In this document: positions 24,623 to 33,711 of the stretch, one piece after another | Position numbering within the stretch: the first letter of the stretch is position 1 | How the letters are laid out: each line of letters begins with the position of its first letter | Assembly: GCA_963755815.1 (NCBI GenBank) | Contig: CAVWLF010000005.1 | Span: 682,001 to 746,000, forward strand | Reading direction: 5' to 3' | DNA from: Palsa-506 sp963755815 | GTDB lineage: Bacteria > Actinomycetota > Actinomycetes > Streptosporangiales > Streptosporangiaceae | DNA length: 64,000 nucleotides | Program-made: the position numbers and the translations under genes | Notes under the pieces: model-generated | Told to the model about the DNA's origin: nothing | The model's database searches: none | Seen by the model: only the letters and a program-made list of their open reading frames with translations

Positions 24623-25768
24623 TTGGGTCCCCTGGACGGGATACGGGTTATCGAGCTCGCGAGCCTGGCGCCTGGCCCGTTCGGCTGCATGATCCTTTCC
24701 GACCTGGGCGCGGACGTGCTGCGGGTGGACCGCGCCGAGAACTGCGGTCCGGCGGCGGTCGCGCCGCCGGACCCGCTCGGCCGCGGCCGCCGGTCAGTCG
24801 GGCTCAATCTCAAGGATCCCGACGGGATCGGCGTGCTGCTGCGCCTGGCCGAGGATGCCGACGTGCTGGTGGAGGGGTTCCGGCCGGGAGTGACCGAGCG
24901 GCTTGGCTGCGGGCCGGCCGAGTGCGCGCGGCGCAACCCGCGGCTGGTCTACGCGCGGATGACGGGCTGGGGCCAGGACGGCCCGCTCGCCGCCACGGCC
25001 GGGCACGACATCGACTACATCGGGGTTTCCGGCGCGCTGCACCCGATCGGCCGGGCCGGCCAGCGGCCGGTGCCCCCGCTGAACCTGGTCGCCGATTTCG
25101 GCGGGGGTGGCATGCTGCTCGCGCTCGGCGTGCTCGCGGCGCTGCTGGAACGGGAGCGGTCCGGGCTCGGCCAGGTCGTTGACGCTGCGATGGTGGACGG
25201 GTCCGCGCTGCTGACCTCGTTCCTGCACGGCTTGCTGGCGGCCGGCGCGTGGCAGGACCAGCGGGGAACGAACCTGCTCGACGGCGGCGCGCCGTTCTAC
25301 GACACGTACGAGACGGCCGACGGCCGCCATGTGGCCGTTGGCGCGCTGGAGCCGAAGTTTTACGCCGCCTTGCTGGCCGGCCTCGGGCTAGCCGGCCCGG
25401 GCGATCAGGGGCTGCCCGGCCAGTACGACCGGGCGGGCTGGCCGGTGCTGCGGGCCAGGATCGCCGCTGCGTTCCGCCGCCGGACCCAGGCCGAGTGGGC
25501 CGAGGTGTTCGCCGGCACCGATGCCTGCGTGGCGCCGGTGCTCGGGCTGGCCGAGGCGCCTGCTCATCCGCACAACGCGGCCCGCGGGGTGTTCATCGAG
25601 GTGGGCGGGGTGGTGCAGCCCGCCCCGGCACCGCGCTTTGGCCGGACGTCAGCCGGGCTGCCGCAGCCGCCGCCCCGGCCGGGCGCGGACACCGATGCCG
25701 TGCTGGCCGGGCTCGGTTACGCGGCGGCGCAGATCGCGGCCCTGCGGGCCCGCGGGGTCGCCGGATGA
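24623..25768 (+). CDS. Family III CoA-transferase (CaiB/BaiF; alpha-methylacyl-CoA racemase-like)
   Basis: 381 residues, TTG start. The N-terminus GPLDGIRVIELASLAPGPFGCMILSDLGADVLRVDR is the classic opening of the family, followed by GRGRRSVGLNLKDPDG, the NPRLVYARMTGWGQDGP motif, a Gly-rich loop (DFGGGGMLLALGVLAALLERERSG) and GQVVDAAMVDGSALL, which includes the conserved acidic region. Length and the GHDIDYIGVSGAL segment point to the racemase branch, acting on 2-methyl-branched acyl-CoA such as pristanoyl-CoA, rather than true CoA transfer. The exact substrate is inferred only. It is convergent with the next gene. Confidence 0.9.
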   Translation: MGPLDGIRVIELASLAPGPFGCMILSDLGADVLRVDRAENCGPAAVAPPDPLGRGRRSVGLNLKDPDGIGVLLRLAEDADVLVEGFRPGVTERLGCGPAECARRNPRLVYARMTGWGQDGPLAATAGHDIDYIGVSGALHPIGRAGQRPVPPLNLVADFGGGGMLLALGVLAALLERERSGLGQVVDAAMVDGSALLTSFLHGLLAAGAWQDQRGTNLLDGGAPFYDTYETADGRHVAVGALEPKFYAALLAGLGLAGPGDQGLPGQYDRAGWPVLRARIAAAFRRRTQAEWAEVFAGTDACVAPVLGLAEAPAHPHNAARGVFIEVGGVVQPAPAPRFGRTSAGLPQPPPRPGADTDAVLAGLGYAAAQIAALRARGVAG

Positions 25769-25810
25769 TCCCGCGGCCGGGCGGGCCAGGCGCCCGCGCC
25801 GGCCAGCCGG

Positions 25811-27514
25811 TCAGCGCGGGTGCAGACCTTTCCGCACATAGAGCCGCAAGTGGTGCGTGTGATTGGGGACGCGCACGAAGTTGGCGTGGAAGTAGGCGGT
25901 CAGCGCGGGAGTCCAGGGGATCCGGAGCCGGCTGAGGCTGGTCAGCCAGACGTACTGGGCATGCGCGAAGGCTGAGTGCCACAAGGCGGCCACGGCCGGC
26001 ACCCGGCCCGCGCCAGTCAGCGCGCTGCGCCCGTTCGAGAGGGCATAGTTGGCGCCGGTTCCGTCGTCGATGACCGGGCAACCGGGCACGTTCGAGAGAA
26101 ACCGGTTGGCGACCAGGGTGTAGGCCGAGTTGTCGGCCAGCACGCAGGCCCCCGGCGGGATGAGGCGCTCCCCCGCGGCCATCATGGCGACCGGCGCGGA
26201 GGGGTACAGCTTGCTTTCGAAGGTGGCCTGACTCCACGTCCCGGCGGCTATCAGCGCCACGGCCAAGGCGACGGCGCACCAGGACAGCAACTGGCCGGCG
26301 CCTGGCCCCTCGGCCCGAGAGCGTCCGGCCGGAGATCCTTCGGCACCGGCATCGGCATCGGCACCCGCGCCCGCACCCGCACCCGCGGCACGGGACTGGA
26401 CCGCGGTCACCAGCCGGGCCGCCGGCAGGGCAATCGACAGGCCGATGAAGGGCGCGAGGAAGCCGGAGAAGTGATAGTGGAACTGGGCCGGCCACAGGAA
26501 GATCCCCACCACGGCAGCGGTCGTCAGGTAGGCGAACCACTCCAGTGCGGGCGGCAGCCGCCTGGTGAGCAGCGAGGCGAGTACGCAGGCGACGATCACG
26601 AAAGCGATGGTTCCGGCGATCACGGCCAGGATGTACAGGTGCCGGACACCCGGGTCGTTGGCGAAGCCGCTCATCTCCCGCAGCCGGTACCACAGGGGCA
26701 TCCGGGCGGCGTTGACCCGGCCGCCGACCTGGGCGACGATCACGCTCTTGTAGAACATCCGCGGCGCGAGCGCGGCGAACGGCAGCACCGGGATCACGAA
26801 GCCGGCCGCCACACCGCCGGCGTAGAACGCCATCCGCCGCGGCCACCGCAGGCCAAGTAGCACGATCACGAGCACCGGGATGATGGCCCAGGCCTCGATC
26901 ACGCCGGCGAACCCGAATGCGACGCCGCCCCAGATCAGCCGCCGGCTGCTGCCGGTGATCCGGTCCCCGTCGAACACGGCCACGGCCCCGGCCAGGCAGA
27001 ACAGCACCAGCCACGGCTCGACCAGCAGCGTGTGGGCGGACGCGACGCTGTCCGGGTAGATCGCCACTACCCCGCACGCGAGCAGCGCGGCCAGGACGCC
27101 CCGGTGCCGGACCAGCAGGCCCGCCAGCGCCACCCCGGCCGCCCCCACGAGCATGGTGGCGATCCGCGCGAGCGCGAGCCCCCAGTCGGTGCCGGTCACC
27201 CGGGCCAGCAGCGCGACCGGGGTCATCAGCAGCGTGATCCCCGGCGGCTGCACGAACACGAAGTCCCGGTAGGGCAGCATCCCGTGCACCAGGCGCACGG
27301 CGCTGCCGAAGTACGACCCGTCGTCGTACTCAGTCACGCCCAGCAGGTAGCCGGGCCTGGTCAGGTAGAACAGCCGGAGGCCGAGCGCCAGCAGCGTCAG
27401 GGCCGCGATGACCACGTTGACCGGCGTCAGCCGGCCGCGCAGGCCAGCCTGCTGCCGGCCGGCCTGCTCTGCGTCCGGAGTAGCCGCCGATGCCGTCACT
27501 TGCGCTCTGCTCAC
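25811..27514 (-). CDS. GT-C/GT39-like polytopic membrane protein
   Basis: About 567 residues from the GTG at 27514, 12 bases after the DUF397 stop (the frame is open further up but would then overlap that gene). Eleven or so hydrophobic helices. The first long loop contains TEYDDGSYFGSAVRLVHGMLPYRDFVFVQPPG, the pattern of ArnT/PMT-like glycosyltransferases in which the DD or DE pair is catalytic, followed by an extracytoplasmic C-terminal part without helices (about 455-567). A short repeat AGAGAGADADAGA lies in a loop near 380. Probable polyprenyl-phosphate-sugar glycosyltransferase; acceptor unknown. Confidence 0.75.
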   Translation of the reverse strand: MSRAQVTASAATPDAEQAGRQQAGLRGRLTPVNVVIAALTLLALGLRLFYLTRPGYLLGVTEYDDGSYFGSAVRLVHGMLPYRDFVFVQPPGITLLMTPVALLARVTGTDWGLALARIATMLVGAAGVALAGLLVRHRGVLAALLACGVVAIYPDSVASAHTLLVEPWLVLFCLAGAVAVFDGDRITGSSRRLIWGGVAFGFAGVIEAWAIIPVLVIVLLGLRWPRRMAFYAGGVAAGFVIPVLPFAALAPRMFYKSVIVAQVGGRVNAARMPLWYRLREMSGFANDPGVRHLYILAVIAGTIAFVIVACVLASLLTRRLPPALEWFAYLTTAAVVGIFLWPAQFHYHFSGFLAPFIGLSIALPAARLVTAVQSRAAGAGAGAGADADAGAEGSPAGRSRAEGPGAGQLLSWCAVALAVALIAAGTWSQATFESKLYPSAPVAMMAAGERLIPPGACVLADNSAYTLVANRFLSNVPGCPVIDDGTGANYALSNGRSALTGAGRVPAVAALWHSAFAHAQYVWLTSLSRLRIPWTPALTAYFHANFVRVPNHTHHLRLYVRKGLHPR

Positions 27515-27525
27515 AGGGGGCAACT

Positions 27526-27744
27526 CTAGGCCAGGTCGAACTCGCCGTCCTTCACGCCAAGGACAAAAGCGTGCCATTCCTCCGGCGTGAAGATCAGCTT
27601 CGGCCCGTCCGGGTTCTTGGCGTCGCGAATGGTGACCACGTGGTCACTGTTTTCCTTCGAGCCCGTCTCGGTGGCGACCTCGACGCCACCACCGTCAGCG
27701 GCATCGAAGCGGCTGCCCGGCCGGGCTCCGGTCACGTCGTCCAT
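27526..27744 (-). CDS. DUF397 protein
   Basis: 72 residues ending in the DUF397 core (RDAKNPDGPKLIFTPEEWHAFVLGVKDGEFDLA). DUF397 proteins are small actinobacterial partners of XRE-type (DUF5753) regulators that set developmental and antibiotic programmes. Here no XRE gene is beside it; it stands alone upstream of the GT-C-like gene. The N-terminal half is polar and variable. An orphan DUF397 of this type is common in genomes with many copies. Confidence 0.88.
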   Translation of the reverse strand: MDDVTGARPGSRFDAADGGGVEVATETGSKENSDHVVTIRDAKNPDGPKLIFTPEEWHAFVLGVKDGEFDLA

Positions 27745-27809
27745 GGGTGACAGTCAACTCCCTCGTCCGTGGTCCGCGCCAGTGAGTCCGTGATCTGCGC
27801 CAATGCGGG

Positions 27810-29692
27810 TCAGTGCGCGACCGCCAGCTGAACCACCTTGACGATCACCAGCGCCACGGCGCCGACCAGATAGCACCGCAGGCCGATCATGCCGAGCCTG
27901 CGTCGCGGCGACCAGGCCGGCCGGCGCAGCAGCGCCAGCGGCGGCATCCGCCAGTTCAGCCGGTCCGCTTCCGGCATGGTCCCGGCGGCGGCAGCAGCGA
28001 CCGGGCCGGCCGGATGCCGCCGTGCGGAAACCAGCCGCGACACCAGCCAGCCCAGGCCGGCGCCGACGCCGATGACCGCCCCGGCGGCCAGCATGGTGGC
28101 GAGTTGCCGGCCGGTCAGGTGCGGCAGCAGGGTGGCCGCCGTGAGCGTCAGGGACAGCAGGACCAGGACGCCGACAATGACCCCGGCCACCCCGTTGAGC
28201 CAGGGCTTGTTCACCCATGGGCCGAGGATTTCCTTGTCATTGCAGAGCATGATCAAGATGACGGTGGAAGCAGGCAGCAGCACCCCGGCCAGCGCCTGCA
28301 CGCCCTCGGTGATCAGGCCGAGCGGCGCGCCGGGAAGCAGCACGACCGCCGCGGCCACGGCGAGGATGCACGCGTAGAAACCGTAGAACAGCGGCGCGTC
28401 CTTGATGCTGCGCTGCAGCGAGTGCCGGGCGCCCACCACGTCGCCGAGCGCGAACGAGGTGGCCAGCGTCACGGCCGCGGCACCGATCAGCGAGGCATCG
28501 AGCAGCAGCAGCGCGAACATGCCGCCGGCGTGATGGCCGACCGTATGCTCCAGGCCAGTCGCCACTGCGCCCGCATTGGTGAAGTGACCGGCCAGCGCGG
28601 TGCCGGCGAAGCCGAACGCGGTGACGGCGATCAGCGCCGCCGCGCCGATCACCACCGCGAACGAGCCGATCGCGGTGTCCGCCCGCTCGTAGGCGATCCA
28701 CCGCGGGGTGATCCGCTTGTCCACCACGATGGACTGCTGGAAGTACAGCTGCCATGGCGCCACGGTGGTTCCGACGATGGCGATGACGAGTAGCAGGACC
28801 TGCGCATTCAGCCCGCCGGGCAGCCCGGGGATGAGTCCGTGCGCGGCCGGGATCACTTTGACATGCGCGGTCAGGATCAGCGGGATGACAACGGCATTGA
28901 CCGCGATCAGCACGTACATCCAGCGTTCCCAGCGCCGGTAGCTGCCGCTGACGGTGAATCCGATCAGGAGGGCCGCGGCGCAGCTGACGCTGAGCCATCG
29001 CGGCAGCCCGAAGTAGCTGCCGGCCAGCGCGATGCCGATGAATTCGGTGATGATGATCAGCCCGTTGAGGAGCATCAGGTTGCCGACCGAGAACGCGGCC
29101 ACCGACCGGCCAAACCGCTCCAGGATCAGCCGGGCGTGCCCCACCCCGGTGACCGCGCCGAGCCTGGCCACCATTTCCTGGTTGACGATGAGCACTGGTA
29201 TGAGCAGCACCAGGACCCACAGCAGCCGGGTGCCGAAGTCCTGCCCGGCCTGCGCATAGGTGGACACGCCGCCGGCATCGTTGTCGCCGAACATGACGAT
29301 CAGGCCGGGACCCATGATCGCGAGCAGGCAGCGCAGCCGCCGGCCCAGCTGGCCGGCTCGTCATGAGCGCCGGCCCGGAGCGTGCCAAACGCACCCTTGA
29401 TGTCATCGGGGTGCGCAGTGTCCGGGACCGCCGGGCGATCGGCGCGCGGCTGGCGGGCGGCAGGCGCCGCGCTGTCCGGCCGCGCGTTGTCCGGCCGGGC
29501 GCTGTCCGGCGGCGCGGTACCACCCGCGACCTGGCCGGCCGCTGCCGGGATGGTTACCGCAGGGCCGTCCTTGACGGCGGTGCCGGAAGCGGCAGCGACT
29601 CCCGCGAACGCGGGCATCAGGATGCGCCTGCGCAGCCGCCCGGCGGCGGCCAGGCGCTGCCGCGGAGCCGGGGAAAGCAGGAAGCGTGACAT
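27810..29692 (-). CDS. NRAMP-related transporter, N-terminal frameshift
   Basis: The main frame (27810-29315) encodes an 11-helix NRAMP/SLC11-like protein starting within helix 1. Its first helix has GDNDAGG in place of DPGN, and helix 6 has GTTVAPW in place of the A-x-x-M-P-H metal site. The missing N-terminus (MSRFLLSP...DTAHPDDIKGAFGTLRAGAHDE) is in another frame from the ATG at 29692 (ribosome site GGGAG), and matches the paralogue at 30162-32120. The frames must be joined by one base near 29345-29372, where RRLRCLLAIMGPGL resumes. So this gene is either inactivated or mis-sequenced. A shorter protein from the internal ATG at 29315 would lack half of helix 1. Confidence 0.75.
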
Positions 29693-29911
29693 AAGAGGTC
29701 TCCCGATCTGCCCCTGAGGGCTTCGGGCACAGACCCGGCACCACCGACCGGAACAAGCCGCCACCACGACCCTGCGCACGATAAGCGCGCGCGGCCGGGC
29801 CGACGGGCAACATCCCAAACGGATTTCTCGCCGCAGTCCGCTCCCCGCCGCTCAATCACGACGGGGCAGCAGTCAGCCAGCGATCCGGGTAACAGGCTAA
29901 GGCCAGCCCGG

Positions 29912-29940
29912 CCTGCCCCGTTCTATCTCGGGGCGGCAGG
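29912..29940 (-). terminator. GC hairpin downstream of the NRAMP-MgtE-sensor operon
   Basis: CCTGCCCCG (29912-29920) pairs with CGGGGC and CAGG (29929-29940, GG bulge), loop TTCTATCT. It lies about 220 bases upstream of the second NRAMP-like gene and about 220 bases after the first one ends. Possible terminator or leader structure. Confidence 0.4.
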
Positions 29941-30050
29941 TGCGGTTAGCGCTGCGAGGTCTGCGCGGATTCGTGAGGATCGCTCGAACTGCTGCTGGTA
30001 CTTTCGCCTGGCATGATCCCCACCTCCTCCGCTCGGGCCGACTGGGCCGG

Positions 30051-30072
30051 CCGGGCTGGGCCGGCAGCCCGG
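30051..30072 (-). terminator. GC hairpin after the second NRAMP-like gene
   Basis: CCGGGCT (30051-30057) and AGCCCGG (30066-30072) pair around GGGCCGGC. Located about 90 bases past the stop at 30162 on the minus strand, in the right place for a factor-independent terminator, though there is no following T-run. Confidence 0.45.
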
Positions 30073-30161
30073 ACTCCGTGTGCCAGGCTAGCCGAGGGCA
30101 GGCGATTGGGGCAATGCGGGCACCGGGCCAGCCGCCGCCCGGGGGCGCGATGCCGGCCGGG

Positions 30162-32120
30162 TCAGGCACTCCCGAGGCGGACGGCGGCCACCACCAGCAG
30201 CACCACGGACACCACCAGGTAGGCCCGCAGCAGCAGCACGCTGATCTTGGTCCCCGGTGACCAGTCGACCGGCTTGAGCAGGGCGAGCGGCGGCATCCGC
30301 CAGTTGCTTCGCTCCGTCCGGGACATCCCCGCCGACGGCGAGACGCGCGGCCCCCGCCGGGCCCGGACAACCCGCAGCCTGATGCCCGCGGCCAGCAGGC
30401 CGGCCGCCAGGATGCCGGACAGCCAGATCACGGTCTTGGTCACGTTGATGTTGGTGAACAGGGTGGTAGCGACCAGAGTGCCGGACAGCATCACCAGGAC
30501 GCCGACGATCACGCTGGCCAGCATGTTCAGCCAGGGCGGGTTGACCCAGGGGCCGAGCACTTCCGGATCGTTGCAGAGCAGCAGCAGGAAGACGCTCGCG
30601 CTGGGCAGCAGGACCCCGGCTAGCGCCTGGACGCCGACCGTGATGAGACCCAGCGGCGCGCCCGGGATGAGCACGATGCTCGCGGCCACCAGCACCAGTG
30701 CCGCGTAACTGGCATAGAAGGACTTGGCATCGCGGAACTTGCGGTGCAGGGAATGCTTCAGGTTGAACACGTCGCCGAACGCGTAACTGGTGGACAGGGT
30801 CACCGCCGAGGCGCCGAGAATGCTGGCATCCAGCAGCACGATCGAGAAGACCGCGCCCAGGACCCTGCTTTTGTCGCCCAGCGCGCGGGCGGTATCGAGC
30901 GCGTTGGTGAAATGCCCGATCAGGTCCGTGCCGCGGACCGCGTAGACGGCCACCACCAGGACGGCGGCGGCGCCGATGACGACCACGAGCGAGCCGAGCA
31001 CGGTGTCGGCCCGCTCGTAGCGGATGAACCGGGGCGTGATCCGCTTGTCGATGACGTTCGACTGCTGGAAGAACAGCTGCCAGGGCGCGACGGTCGTCCC
31101 GACGATCGCGATGACGAGCAGGACGGCCTTCGAGCTGATGCCGCCCTGGATCCCCGGGATGACAAAGCTTCTCGCGATCTGGCCGTAGTACGGGTGCGAG
31201 AGCAGGGCCAGCGGGATCAGCAGCAGGCTGGCGCCGATGAAGACGAACATGGCGCGTTCCCACCGGCGGAAGCTCCCGCTCAGGGTGATGCCCACCAGCA
31301 GCGCCGCGGCGATCGGCACCGCGATGTAGGGACTAACCCCGAAGTAGGCCAGCGCCAGCGAGACGCCGATGAACTCGGTGACGATGGTCAGGAAGTTCAG
31401 CAGGAACAAGTCCCCGACGCTGAACCAGCCCCAGAACTTGCCGAACCGCTCATTGATCAGCCTGGCGTGGCCGACGCCGGTGACCGCGCCGAGCCTGACC
31501 ACCATCTCCTGGTTGACGATGAGCACCGGGATGAGCAGCAGCAGCACCCAGAGCAGGCTGTAGCCGTAGTTCTGGCCCGCCTCCGCGTAGGTGGACACGC
31601 CGCCCGCGTCGTTGTCCCCGACCATCACGATCAGGCCGGGCCCGACGATCGCGAGGAAGGTGACCAGCCGGCGCCGCATGTCGGAGCGGTGCTCGTCATC
31701 GAGCCTGATCCGGCCGAAGGCCCCCTCGATGTCGCCGAGGTGGGCCTCGTCCAGGACGGCACTCGGCTGGGCCAGGGTCATGGCCGGCCGGGCGGCGGGC
31801 GGCGGCGGCGGGGCGGCAGCCGGCGGCGCTGCGGGCCTAGGCGGCCGCTCGGCTGGTGCCTCCGGCGGCGATGCGGACCCGGCCAGCCGAGCGGCCCCGC
31901 CCGGCGGCGACGCAGGCCGGCCGGGCCCGGCCGCCGGTGCGGGCCTGGCCGGCGGCGAGGCAGGCTCGCCCGGCGGTGCGCCGGACCCGGCCGGCCCGGC
32001 GGGCGCGGCCGTGGCGGCTGCCGCCCCGGGGACCTGCCGCCCCGGAGCTTGCTGTTCCGGAGCCTGCTGCTCCGGGGCCTGCTGCTCTGGGGCCCGGCCC
32101 TCCTCGGGAGCATCGTTCAC
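30162..32120 (-). CDS. NRAMP-related divalent metal transporter, candidate Mg2+ carrier
   Basis: 652 residues. A disordered N-terminus (about 1-115, with EQQAP repeats and Pro/Ala runs) is followed by a short HLGDIEGAFGRIRLDDEHRSD segment and 11 helices of the SLC11 fold. Helix 1 carries GDNDAGG (168-174), keeping an Asp but replacing DPGN. Helix 6 has GTTVAPW (341-347), where classical Mn/Fe NRAMPs have the metal-binding Met and then Pro-His. Loss of this Met is the hallmark of NRAMP-related Mg2+ transporters. The start overlaps the stop of the MgtE-type sensor gene by four bases (ATGA), so the two are translationally coupled. That supports Mg2+ as substrate. Substrate inference only; membrane localisation is clear. 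Confidence 0.88.
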   Translation of the reverse strand: MNDAPEEGRAPEQQAPEQQAPEQQAPGRQVPGAAAATAAPAGPAGSGAPPGEPASPPARPAPAAGPGRPASPPGGAARLAGSASPPEAPAERPPRPAAPPAAAPPPPPAARPAMTLAQPSAVLDEAHLGDIEGAFGRIRLDDEHRSDMRRRLVTFLAIVGPGLIVMVGDNDAGGVSTYAEAGQNYGYSLLWVLLLLIPVLIVNQEMVVRLGAVTGVGHARLINERFGKFWGWFSVGDLFLLNFLTIVTEFIGVSLALAYFGVSPYIAVPIAAALLVGITLSGSFRRWERAMFVFIGASLLLIPLALLSHPYYGQIARSFVIPGIQGGISSKAVLLVIAIVGTTVAPWQLFFQQSNVIDKRITPRFIRYERADTVLGSLVVVIGAAAVLVVAVYAVRGTDLIGHFTNALDTARALGDKSRVLGAVFSIVLLDASILGASAVTLSTSYAFGDVFNLKHSLHRKFRDAKSFYASYAALVLVAASIVLIPGAPLGLITVGVQALAGVLLPSASVFLLLLCNDPEVLGPWVNPPWLNMLASVIVGVLVMLSGTLVATTLFTNINVTKTVIWLSGILAAGLLAAGIRLRVVRARRGPRVSPSAGMSRTERSNWRMPPLALLKPVDWSPGTKISVLLLRAYLVVSVVLLVVAAVRLGSA

Positions 32121-33430
32121 GTAGGCTCCCCGCGATGCGCGTCCGGCGGCTGCGCGGCCTCCCGGCGCCGCCAGTCGTCGGGCAGCGTGACCTCGAGCAC
32201 GTCGTCCACCGTGATGATGCCGATCATCCGGCGGCGGTCGTCCACGACCGGGATGGTAATCAGGTTGTAGTCGCTCATCAGGACGGCGACATCGACCACG
32301 TCGGTGTCCGCGCCCACCCGCACCGGATCATCGTCATAGACGTCACTGAGGCAGGCCGACGGATCCGCCTGCACCATGCTGACCAGCCGGGCCACGCCGG
32401 ACAGGCGGCCGCGCTCGTCCAGCGCGTGCACGCTGGTCAGTGCCTCGGGCTGCAGGCTGGCCGACTGGCTGACGGCATCCAGCGCCTGCTGCACGCTGAC
32501 CCCGGCCGGAACGGCGAGGAAGTCAACGCCCATCAGGCCGCCGGCGCTGGTGGGATTGAAGCCCATCAGGGTCAGTACCTTGGTGCGCTGGCCCGGCGGC
32601 AGCAGGTCGAGCACGGGCTGGCGGCGGCGCTGCGGCAGTTCGGCGATGGCATCCGCGGCATCATCGGCGCGCATCCTGGCCAGTACCTCGGCGATCTCGG
32701 TGTCGGTGCGGGCCCCGAGCAGCCGGGTGGCCAGGTCCTCGTCGAGCTCCTCGAAGACGTCCGCCTCCAGTTCGGGATCGGCGTGCACCTGACCGAGGAT
32801 CTCGGTCTCCTCCTCCCTGGACGCCTCCTCCAGCAGGTCGGCGATCTGGGCCGGCTTCAGCCGGCGTATCCGGGCGAACGGGCCGCGCAGCAGCGCGCTG
32901 CCGGTGTGGCCGATCAGCGGCTCGAACCTGGCCCATTCGCGGAACGTGTGGTCATCAGACTCCCGGGCCCCCCCGCCGAGGCCCAGCCACCGGCGGGCCT
33001 TGCGCCGGATGTCCACGCCGGTCAGGACCCACTCGCCGTCACGCTGCTCCAGCTCAAGGTCGGCGGCCCGGACCAGGTGCGCCCGTTCCACGTCGATGAG
33101 CCGGTGCCCGAGCACATCCGACCGGAGCAGCACCTCGCCTTCACGCCGGTCGAACCGGCGCAGGTCAAGCTTGGCGCTGGTCAGCTTCAGCACTTCGCCG
33201 CCGATCGAGCCCACCTGCTCGATCGGCACGTAGACCTCCCGGCCGCCGACCGCGGCGATTAGCCCGGTCACCACCGGGAGCTCAGCGCCGCGGAGCCGGA
33301 CGATGACATCGGAAAGCCGCCCGAGCGACTCGCCCCCGCGGTCCGTGAGCGGGCGCCGCAGCAGCTCAGACAGGTGCAGCGTGCGGACGCTGCCTGCCTG
33401 CGGTGCCGGTGCCGCCGGTGTCGTCGTCAT
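32117..33430 (-). CDS. Soluble MgtE-type sensor protein (PRC-barrel, MgtE_N, CBS pair; no channel)
   Basis: 437 residues with no membrane helix. Two PRC-barrel-like segments (about 18-75 and 95-150, e.g. LGRLSDVIVRLRG, DVLGHRLIDVERAHLV) are followed by an MgtE N-domain (about 185-290, IRRLKPAQIADLLEEASREEETEIL, ARMRADDAADAIAELPQ) and a CBS pair (about 305-420, ITIPVVDDRRRMIGIITVDDVLE). In MgtE channels the N-domain and CBS pair bind Mg2+ and gate the membrane part; here that membrane part is missing. The gene is immediately upstream of, and overlaps, an NRAMP-related transporter. The inference is that this protein senses Mg2+ and controls that transporter. Confidence 0.9.
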   Translation of the reverse strand: MTTTPAAPAPQAGSVRTLHLSELLRRPLTDRGGESLGRLSDVIVRLRGAELPVVTGLIAAVGGREVYVPIEQVGSIGGEVLKLTSAKLDLRRFDRREGEVLLRSDVLGHRLIDVERAHLVRAADLELEQRDGEWVLTGVDIRRKARRWLGLGGGARESDDHTFREWARFEPLIGHTGSALLRGPFARIRRLKPAQIADLLEEASREEETEILGQVHADPELEADVFEELDEDLATRLLGARTDTEIAEVLARMRADDAADAIAELPQRRRQPVLDLLPPGQRTKVLTLMGFNPTSAGGLMGVDFLAVPAGVSVQQALDAVSQSASLQPEALTSVHALDERGRLSGVARLVSMVQADPSACLSDVYDDDPVRVGADTDVVDVAVLMSDYNLITIPVVDDRRRMIGIITVDDVLEVTLPDDWRRREAAQPPDAHRGEPT

Positions 33431-33711
33431 GGCATTGCCTCTCTGATCGGGTAACCCGATGCCGTAGTTCTTCCGCTATCTGGAACGGCCTGCTTTATAT
33501 CCGGACCAGCCTGTCACGGCACCGGTACCCAGATCACCATGACAGGCACGGGTGAACGCAGAGTTACGCTGTGGTGCGCGCCCCCCGGAGGTGTCCGCCG
33601 GCAGGCCCCCGGGTAGGTTCTGACATGGTCCGGCCACGCCAGGCTCGGCGGTCAGCCGCCGCGATGGTATGAAGGCCACGTCAGGGCGCGATCGAGCGGA
33701 GGCGCAGCGGC
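33431..33711. promoter_or_regulatory. Divergent intergenic region, sensor gene / KimA-like gene
   Basis: 281 bases between divergent starts, presumably holding both promoters. Notable pieces are CCTGTCACGGCACC...CATGACAGG (33510-33545), an interrupted inverted repeat CCTGTCA/TGACAGG, and an AT-richer patch (TTTATATCC at about 33492). No riboswitch could be identified. Confidence 0.4.

Larger units (their letters stand above)
29693..30161 (-). other. Leader/intergenic region between the two NRAMP-like genes
   Basis: About 470 bases between the stop of the upstream NRAMP-like gene and the start of the downstream one. It contains two GC hairpins: CCGGGCT/AGCCCGG (30051-30072), about 90-110 bases after the upstream stop, and CCTGCCCCG/CGGGGC-GG-CAGG (29912-29940). 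Both could act as terminators without T-runs. I looked for an M-box or yybP-ykoY riboswitch in the leader and could not make a convincing match. Confidence 0.45.

Noticed and set aside
29693..30161. Mg2+ (M-box) or Mn2+ riboswitch in the leader of the NRAMP-like gene
   Set aside because: Only isolated short similarities (CTGCTGCCCCG, AGCGGCGGGGAGC); the conserved core helices could not be drawn. A covariance-model search (Rfam M-box, yybP-ykoY) would decide.
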